Shown: piece by piece, positions 5,246 to 9,444 of the stretch | How the letters are laid out: each line of letters begins with the position of its first letter | How positions within the stretch are numbered: position 1 is the stretch's first letter | Source of the DNA: Bacillota bacterium | GTDB taxonomy: Bacteria; Bacillota; Limnochordia; Limnochordales; ZCTH02-B6 | DNA length: 9,444 nucleotides | Assembly (NCBI GenBank): GCA_003387805.1 | Contig: QGSR01000057.1 | Coordinates: 1 to 9,444 of the forward strand | Reading direction: 5' to 3' | The notes under the pieces: model-generated | Databases searched by the model: none | Told to the model about the DNA's origin: nothing | The model's input: the letters and a program-made list of their open reading frames with translations, nothing else | Made by a program: the position numbers and the translations under genes

Positions 5246-5413
5246 TTGGGACACACCGGGCTGAACATCCCGGCCGGACGGCCGGCGGCGGCGAGGTCAC
5301 GACCAAGGCGGCGCAGGTTCGGCGTCTTCCACGCAGTACTCCCGGAAGCTCTTGCGGCAGCAGGCGGCGGAAACCGAAAGCCCGGCTGCAGTGTAGGAGA
5401 GGGGGGACATTGG

Positions 5414-6085
5414 ATGGGACGCGGCGTTAAGATTGCGGTGGCCGTCATCATCGGGCTCGTTGTGGTCGCCGTCGGGTATTTCGCCATCGGCCGGCCTATC
5501 CAGGTGCTTCCTCGCATCCAGACCACGATTCCGTTCGAGATGAGCGACCAAAACGGAGACCTCTATCGTTATCCGGACCGGGCGCGGCCCATGAACCTGT
5601 ACGTCGTGGTGGCCACCTGGGACGACGAGGCCGTGGCCCGGGCCGAGCAGATGCTCGAGCGCGTCTACGCCGAGCTGCGGGAACAGGAAAACATCGACGA
5701 ACTGCTGGAAATCGCCTGGATTTCTCCCGACCCTGCCAACGACGATATCGAATCTCTCCGCGCCGCATCCGCACGCATTCCGATTTTGCAGGCCACGGGC
5801 GCGCCGCTGTTGACCGCGGCGCCGACGGTCGTGCGCCTGGCCGTGGGCGCGGGCATGGGTATCTACGTCAGCCCGCCGGCGGAGGGGCAGACGCGCGTGG
5901 CCTACGAACCCGGCCTGGTTCTGGTCGACAACGTAGGGTACGTGCGCGGGCGCTACAGCCTCAACGAAGCCGACGAGCGGCGGCTTGTCCGGGACTTGCC
6001 TCTGCTGGTGGCCGAGGTGACGGCCGAGGGATCGGAAAAGGCGCTGTATGAGGCGGCCCACTTGTTCCTGTGCTACCCGCGGTGA
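5414..6085 (+). CDS. Sco-like thioredoxin-fold protein lacking the copper CxxxC motif (223 aa)
   Basis: One N-terminal membrane helix (about residues 6-25) precedes an extracytoplasmic domain that aligns by eye with the Sco1/SenC family: PFEMSDQNG (40-48), strand NLYVVVATW (61-69), helix ARAEQMLERVYAELRE (75-90), AWISPDPANDDIESLR (101-116) and LVLVDNVGYVRGRY (168-181). Sco proteins normally bind copper through CxxxC after the first core strand plus a later histidine, and deliver it to CuA. Here the CxxxC position reads WDDEA (69-73) and the histidine position reads AYEPG (163-167). The only cysteine is C220, four residues after H216 near the C-terminus. The ATG at 5414 follows a GGAGAGGGGGG tract (5396-5406) at seven bases. 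It is the first gene of the oxidase operon, 53 bases before the next start. A role in oxidase assembly is inferred from position; copper binding is doubtful. Confidence 0.75.
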   Translation: MGRGVKIAVAVIIGLVVVAVGYFAIGRPIQVLPRIQTTIPFEMSDQNGDLYRYPDRARPMNLYVVVATWDDEAVARAEQMLERVYAELREQENIDELLEIAWISPDPANDDIESLRAASARIPILQATGAPLLTAAPTVVRLAVGAGMGIYVSPPAEGQTRVAYEPGLVLVDNVGYVRGRYSLNEADERRLVRDLPLLVAEVTAEGSEKALYEAAHLFLCYPR

Positions 6086-6138
6086 AGCCGCGTTGTGGCA
6101 AAAGCGTCGTTGGAACGAAGGTGGAAGGAGGGGGTTTC

Positions 6139-6303
6139 GTGGCACCCGAGATGAAGGCGTACGAAGCTGACCCGGTCAAGCGGGCCGCGGAGACGAAGGA
6201 GATCGACACTCCGCGGGGGACGTGGGCGATTTTGCTGGGATACGCGGCGATTCTCGCCGGCTTGTGGATCTACGGGTATATCGAAATGCTGATCAGGAGT
6301 TGA
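6139..6303 (+). CDS. Cytochrome c oxidase subunit IIa-like small membrane protein (54 aa)
   Basis: A charged N-terminal tail (residues 1-27) is followed by one hydrophobic helix (about 29-50, WAILLGYAAILAGLWIYGYI). The ba3 oxidase of Thermus has a single-helix subunit IIa of similar type encoded next to subunits I and II, and this gene sits in that position. Identification rests on helix topology and position; the family is too short and variable for motif proof. The GTG at 6139 is chosen for AAGGAGGGGG (6125-6134), with seven bases between AGGAGG and the start. An internal ATG at 6151 is possible. The 20-residue longer tail compared with the 34-aa Thermus subunit is noteworthy. The stop (TGA, 6301-6303) is four bases before the next ATG, indicating co-transcription and probably translational coupling. 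Confidence 0.78.
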   Translation: MAPEMKAYEADPVKRAAETKEIDTPRGTWAILLGYAAILAGLWIYGYIEMLIRS

Positions 6304-6307
6304 GCTT

Positions 6308-6784
6308 ATGCACATCGACAAGTACGAACGAAACTGGATTCGGCTGGCCGGCGGCATGCTTGTCGTGTTCCTGCTCGCCCTGACGGTCAGCGCGTTTTTC
6401 CTTGGCATTCAGCTGCCGGGCATCGCCGACCACGCGACCCCCGTCGCGGCGGCGGGCGGCGAGTTCGACGTCAATCGGGGCTGGGTGCGGGAGCTGGCGC
6501 CGGGCCGCTACGAAGTGAACATGCGGGCCCGGGTCTGGGCCTTCGAGCCCAACGAGATCCGCATCCCCGCCGGCTCGACGGTGACGTTCTACATCCACAG
6601 CGACGACATCATTCACGGTTTCAAGATCCAGGACACGACCGTGAGCCTGATGGTGTTTCCGGACGTGACGGCCATGGCGACGTACACCTTCGAGAAGCCC
6701 GGGGAGTACCCGTTCGTCTGCCATGAGTACTGCGGTGCGGGCCACCACTTCATGAGCGGCCGCATCATCGTGGAGGCGTTGTAA
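6308..6784 (+). CDS. Cytochrome c oxidase subunit II, ba3 type, CuA-binding (158 aa)
   Basis: This membrane-anchored cupredoxin subunit receives electrons from cytochrome c at the dinuclear CuA site and passes them to subunit I. A single helix (about residues 13-34) anchors the domain; classical subunit II has two helices, so one is typical of ba3. All CuA ligands are present: H103 (DDIIHGF), C138, E140 (backbone carbonyl ligand), C142, H146 and M149 in CHEYCGAGHHFM. E7 in KYERNW aligns with E15 of the Thermus subunit, the entry residue of the K proton pathway. The ATG at 6308 has AGGAG (6295-6299) eight bases upstream, inside the end of the preceding gene. It ends one base before the subunit I start. 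Confidence 0.95.
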   Translation: MHIDKYERNWIRLAGGMLVVFLLALTVSAFFLGIQLPGIADHATPVAAAGGEFDVNRGWVRELAPGRYEVNMRARVWAFEPNEIRIPAGSTVTFYIHSDDIIHGFKIQDTTVSLMVFPDVTAMATYTFEKPGEYPFVCHEYCGAGHHFMSGRIIVEAL

Positions 6785-6785
6785 G

Positions 6786-8441
6786 ATGAGTCAAGTCGCG
6801 GCGAAGCAGTACGAAATGCCTCGTTCCGAGCGCAATTTGTACCTGTGGTTCATCGGCATCGGGTTCGCCCACCTCATGGTCGGCCTGTTCCTGGGCTTCA
6901 TGCAGGGCATGCAGCACGCGGGCATCGACCTGTACCGGGTGATCCCCATCGTCAGGCACTACTACCAGGGCCTGACGGCGCATGGCGTCTTCAACGTCCT
7001 CGTCTTCACGACGTTCTTTATCGCCGGCTTCCTGCTGTTCGCGACGGGGACGTCGCTGAAGAAGCCGGTTCCGCTGCGTCTCGGCTGGGTGACGTTCTGG
7101 GTGATGACCATCGGCCTGGCCCTGACCGACTACGCGATTTTCTCCAACACGTCGTCGGTGCTGTTTACGGCGTACTCGCCGCTGCAGGCTCACTGGACGT
7201 TCTACCTGGGCCTGGCCCTCATCGTCGTCGGCACGTGGCTGCAGCTGCTCATCGTGGGCCGCATGGTGCTTGACTGGCGCAAGGAGAACCCCGGTCAGCG
7301 CACGCCGCTGCTGGCCTTCGGCGCGCTGACGACGCTGCTGATGTGGGGCTTGGCGTCGATTCCGTTGGCGATTTTGTTCGTCGGCATTCTGCTGCCGTGG
7401 TCGCTGAACCTGATCCCGGGCGTGGACGTGCTCCTGAACCGCACGCTGTTCTGGATGTCGGGCCACCCCATCGTCTACTTCTGGCTGCTGCCGGCCTACG
7501 TGTCGTGGTACTTCATGCTGCCGAAGCAGGTGGGCGGCAAGCTGTTCAGCGAACCGCTGGCCCGGCTGGCGTTCCTGCTGTTCATTCCGCTGTCCCTGCC
7601 GGTGGGCTTCCACCACCAGTACGTGGACCCCGGCGTGTCCGAGGGCTACAAGTACATTCACGCCATCTTGACGTTCGCCGTGTTCATGCCCTCCGTCATG
7701 ACGGCCTTCACGGTGCTGGCGTCGCTGGAAACCGGCGGCCGGGCCCGGGGCGGCAAAGGCCTGTTCGGCTGGGTGCGGGCTCTGCCCTGGGGCGACCCGT
7801 CGGTGTCGGCGCAGCTGCTGGCTATGGTGCTGTTCGCTCTGGGCGGCGTCAGCGGCTTGATGAACGCCTCGTTCAACATGAACCTGGTCATTCACAACAC
7901 GCTGTTCGTGCCCGGGCACTTCCACCTGACGGTGGGCACCGGTTCCGCGCTGACGTTTATGGGCGTCGTGTACTGGCTGGTGCCGCACCTCACCGGGCGG
8001 CGCCTGTTCAGCCGGAAGATGGCCGTGCTGCAGACGTGGCTGTGGTTCATCGGCATGGCCATCATGTCCCGCGGCATGAGCTGGGCGGGCATGCTGGGCG
8101 CGCCGCGGCGGACCGCTCTGGGCGCGGCTCCGTACTTCATGGAGGAGTGGGTGCTGCCGTCCTGGTTCACGGCTATCGGCGGCATCATCCTGACCGTCAG
8201 CGGGTTCATGTTCTTCTTCAACATGCTGGGCTCGCTGTGGCTGGCGCCTAAGGGCCAAAAGGTCGAGGTGCCCGTGGCCGAGCCGCTCATCGACGAGGGC
8301 GCGCGGATGCCTCTCTGGCTCGACCGCTTCACGGTCTGGGCCGGCGCCGCGGTGCTGCTGGTGGCCATCGCCTATACGCCCACGTTAGTGCGGCTTATCA
8401 GTGACGCTAGCTTCACTGTTCCGGGACTGTCGCCATTCTAA
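6786..8441 (+). CDS. Cytochrome c oxidase subunit I, ba3 type (B family, 551 aa)
   Basis: The catalytic integral-membrane subunit reduces O2 to water at heme a3/CuB and pumps protons. Every key residue is present at a constant offset of minus six from the Thermus thermophilus ba3 numbering: H66 and H380 (low-spin heme b), H378 (heme a3), H227, H276 and H277 (CuB), and Y231, the tyrosine cross-linked to H227. The K-pathway residues Y238, Y242, S303 and T306 are also conserved. Signature segments are TAHGVFN (64-70), GHPIVYFWLLPAY (226-238), GFHHQYVDPG (274-283) and PGHFHLTVG (376-384). About 13 hydrophobic helices can be traced, the last at about 512-535. Length matches the family. The ATG at 6786 follows the subunit II stop by one base, with GGAGG at 6772-6776. 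No subunit III or heme-synthesis gene follows; transcription probably ends at 8594-8642. Confidence 0.97.
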   Translation: MSQVAAKQYEMPRSERNLYLWFIGIGFAHLMVGLFLGFMQGMQHAGIDLYRVIPIVRHYYQGLTAHGVFNVLVFTTFFIAGFLLFATGTSLKKPVPLRLGWVTFWVMTIGLALTDYAIFSNTSSVLFTAYSPLQAHWTFYLGLALIVVGTWLQLLIVGRMVLDWRKENPGQRTPLLAFGALTTLLMWGLASIPLAILFVGILLPWSLNLIPGVDVLLNRTLFWMSGHPIVYFWLLPAYVSWYFMLPKQVGGKLFSEPLARLAFLLFIPLSLPVGFHHQYVDPGVSEGYKYIHAILTFAVFMPSVMTAFTVLASLETGGRARGGKGLFGWVRALPWGDPSVSAQLLAMVLFALGGVSGLMNASFNMNLVIHNTLFVPGHFHLTVGTGSALTFMGVVYWLVPHLTGRRLFSRKMAVLQTWLWFIGMAIMSRGMSWAGMLGAPRRTALGAAPYFMEEWVLPSWFTAIGGIILTVSGFMFFFNMLGSLWLAPKGQKVEVPVAEPLIDEGARMPLWLDRFTVWAGAAVLLVAIAYTPTLVRLISDASFTVPGLSPF

Positions 8442-8452
8442 AGTCTTCGCCA

Positions 8453-8488
8453 GGGACCGCTCTTTTTGGGGTGGGGAGGCGCGGTCCC
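8453..8488. repeat. Inverted repeat GGGACCGC/GCGGTCCC after subunit I
   Basis: Eight perfect base pairs (8453-8460 and 8481-8488) enclose a 20-base loop that starts with TCTTTTT. It begins 12 bases after the stop codon. The T-run is inside the loop, so it is not a standard terminator; an mRNA 3'-end stabiliser is possible. Confidence 0.6.
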
Positions 8489-8495
8489 GGCGGCC

Positions 8496-8538
8496 CGCCT
8501 TCCCGGGGGCCGGCGCCGCAGGAGCCCGCGGGAAGGCG
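8496..8538. repeat. Long G+C-rich hairpin
   Basis: CGCCTTCCCG (8496-8505) pairs perfectly with CGGGAAGGCG (8529-8538), and an inner GGGC/GCCC (8507-8510 and 8524-8527) extends the stem. No T-run follows. Confidence 0.75.
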
Positions 8539-8593
8539 CCGACAATACTCGCTCGCCAACGACGGCGCACATCCCGGATGATGTTATACACCC

Positions 8594-8642
8594 ACAGGTC
8601 CGGCTCGACGCGGCTTTCCGGCGTCGGGCCGGACCTGTTTTT
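8594..8642 (+). terminator. Strong intrinsic terminator of the oxidase operon
   Basis: ACAGGTCCGGC (8594-8604) pairs with GCCGGACCTGT (8628-8638). A T-G pair and CGACGC/GCGTCG (8606-8611 and 8621-8626) extend this to an 18-pair stem with a nine-base loop, followed by five T residues (8638-8642). Confidence 0.92.
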
Positions 8643-8802
8643 CGCGCCCCCGCCCGGGCGAAAAATACCGCGAAATGTGGTATGCGAAAAACGCGGCCGG
8701 CTGGTAGAGTGGGGCTGCGGACCGGGCGGCGCCGGGCGGCCGGCGGCCACGGCCGGGTCGGCCTGCGTTTCGCGCCGTGTCCGTGCACGAATCTCTGCGT
8801 GT

Positions 8803-8808
8803 GGAGGG
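8803..8808 (+). promoter_or_regulatory. Ribosome binding site of the TPR gene
   Basis: GGAGGG lies six bases before the ATG at 8815. The in-frame ATG at 8809 touches it directly and is therefore unlikely to be used. Confidence 0.7.
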
Positions 8809-8814
8809 ATGCGC

Positions 8815-9444
8815 ATGCACGCGAGCGGAAAGGGCCGGCGGCCGCGGGGCGCGGCCGGACGCGCCGGGCGCCGCCTGCGGGAGGATGCGGCGCCGGTGTG
8901 GGGCACGGACCCCGACTTCGGCGATCCGGTCAGCGAGGAGGCGGCCCGTCTTATCGAGCGAGCCCATGAGGCCTTGTTCGAAGGGCGGGTGGCCGAAGCC
9001 GAATACCTGATGCGCCGGGCGCTGGCGTTCGGGCACTTCACCGCCGTCTACAACAACCTCGCGCTGCTGCAGCTGGAGCACCACCATCGGCCCGACGAGG
9101 CGCTGAAATTGCTGCGGAAAAACCTCGACTCGCCCCGCGTGCCCTGGCAGCCTTTCACCCGGGCCGTCGCTGCCCGGTGCCTGCTGCGCATGGACCGGCG
9201 GGAGGAGGCCCGGGAGGTTCTGCAGCAAGCCATCCGGGATTTCGAGGCCGGCCTGAACGCAGACATCAACCGGGAGCCGAGGGCCCGCCGTGCTTGGTCC
9301 GAGTACATTTCCAAGATTCTGGAGGCCGCCGGCGAGCTGGGCGATCACCGGCTCGTCTGGAACTTGTACCGCCGCTGGCGGGAGGACGTGGGGCCCACAT
9401 CCCACCACGCGCTGGGGGGGCTCTCGGACTTTCAATTTGGAGGT
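8815..9444 (+). CDS. Tetratricopeptide-repeat protein, 5' part (210 codons in window)
   Basis: The reading frame is open from 8815 to the last base without a stop. A basic, disordered-looking N-terminus (residues 1-25, rich in R and G) is followed by helical repeats with the TPR pattern: about 42-75 (HEALFEGRVAEAEYLMRRAL), 76-108 (AVYNNLALLQLEHHHRPDEA and on), 111-144 (RAVAARCLLRMDRREEAREV and on) and a weaker unit at 158-188. TPR proteins act as protein-interaction scaffolds; no partner or enzymatic domain is visible. There is no signal peptide or membrane helix, so it is probably cytosolic. It is separated from the oxidase operon by a strong terminator and so is a separate transcription unit. 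The final bases GGAGGT look like a ribosome binding site for a following gene, so the CDS may end just past the window. Confidence 0.82.
   Translation, partial: MHASGKGRRPRGAAGRAGRRLREDAAPVWGTDPDFGDPVSEEAARLIERAHEALFEGRVAEAEYLMRRALAFGHFTAVYNNLALLQLEHHHRPDEALKLLRKNLDSPRVPWQPFTRAVAARCLLRMDRREEAREVLQQAIRDFEAGLNADINREPRARRAWSEYISKILEAAGELGDHRLVWNLYRRWREDVGPTSHHALGGLSDFQFGG
9439..9444 (+). promoter_or_regulatory. Possible ribosome binding site of a gene beyond the window
   Basis: GGAGGT at the very end of the window, after an A+T-richer CAATTT, matches the ribosome binding sites used elsewhere here. It falls inside the TPR frame, which would imply tightly linked or overlapping genes. Confidence 0.4.

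Larger units (their letters stand above)
4831..5413. other. Intergenic region upstream of the oxidase operon (583 bp)
   Basis: Contents are two exact 12-bp repeats GGAGCCGGCAGC (4838-4849 and 4850-4861), a probable terminator (4940-4961), three copies of a CACATTTTTCG-like motif (4978, 5012, 5028), a GGGACA/TGTCCC cluster (5024-5092), an A+T-richer patch at 5181-5250, and a weak promoter candidate. No riboswitch class was recognised and no gene is supported. Confidence 0.6.
8442..8814. other. Intergenic region after the oxidase operon (373 bp)
   Basis: It holds three successive hairpins (listed separately) and a short dyad ATACC/GGTAT (8665-8683) that could be an operator for the downstream gene. 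It also holds an inverted repeat TTTTTCGC/GCGAAAAA (8638-8645 and 8658-8665). No promoter of clear quality and no gene is seen. Confidence 0.6.

Noticed and set aside
5250..5413. Riboswitch in the leader before the Sco-like gene
   Set aside because: I compared it with cobalamin-, SAM- and T-box-type conserved cores and found no matching motif order.
5246..5413. Longer N-terminus of the Sco-like protein starting at 5246
   Set aside because: The extra residues are R/G/P-rich noise. The ATG at 5414 has the ribosome binding site and starts directly before the membrane helix.
6765..8258. 497-codon open frame on the minus strand opposite subunit I
   Set aside because: It mirrors the codons of a well-supported gene, is rich in Q, R and H as expected for a shadow frame in high-GC DNA, and has no domain.
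8584..9435. 283-codon minus-strand frame at the right end
   Set aside because: It covers the terminator hairpin and is antisense to the TPR gene, whose helical repeat pattern is convincing.

Overview
The window is GC-rich bacterial chromosome with strong AGGAGG-type ribosome binding sites and long non-coding gaps full of G+C-rich short repeats. It carries a complete B-family (ba3-type) cytochrome c oxidase gene set. The residue pattern of that oxidase matches the Thermus thermophilus ba3 enzyme closely. Together these suggest an aerobic, probably thermophilic, high-GC bacterium, most likely a deep-branching high-GC Bacillota lineage; Thermus-like or Chloroflexota-like hosts cannot be excluded from sequence alone. 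This placement is inference.

Layout from left to right. 1-418 is non-coding and opens with a 28-bp tandem repeat. 419-988 (minus) is an NADPH-dependent FMN reductase-family flavoprotein. 989-2269 has no convincing gene. It holds an 11-bp-period degenerate repeat, a possible coding remnant, and an array of three ~95-bp imperfect palindromes spaced ~228 bp apart (1610-2161). That array is the most unusual structure in the window. 2270-3490 (minus) is a radical SAM protein with a five-fold pentapeptide repeat in its N-terminal part and a probable leaderless start. 3491-3870 is a divergent intergenic region with four direct repeats and a GGGACA palindrome. 3871-4830 (plus) is a membrane-anchored DUF4097-type beta-repeat protein. 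4831-5413 is a gap with a probable terminator and a cluster of further GGGACA/TGTCCC motifs.

5414-8441 (plus) is an apparent operon of four genes: a Sco-like thioredoxin-fold protein that has lost the CxxxC copper motif, a 54-aa single-helix oxidase subunit IIa-like protein, CuA-bearing subunit II, and subunit I. It is followed by three nested or successive hairpins, the last a strong intrinsic terminator (8594-8642). 8815 to the window end is the start of a tetratricopeptide-repeat protein, and the last six bases look like the ribosome binding site of another gene.

The oxidase genes form one functional unit: electrons from cytochrome c enter through CuA of subunit II and reduce O2 at the heme a3/CuB centre of subunit I. 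The Sco-like protein is placed where a copper-delivery factor would be expected, but lacks the ligands for that job. The remaining genes have no evident functional link to it.
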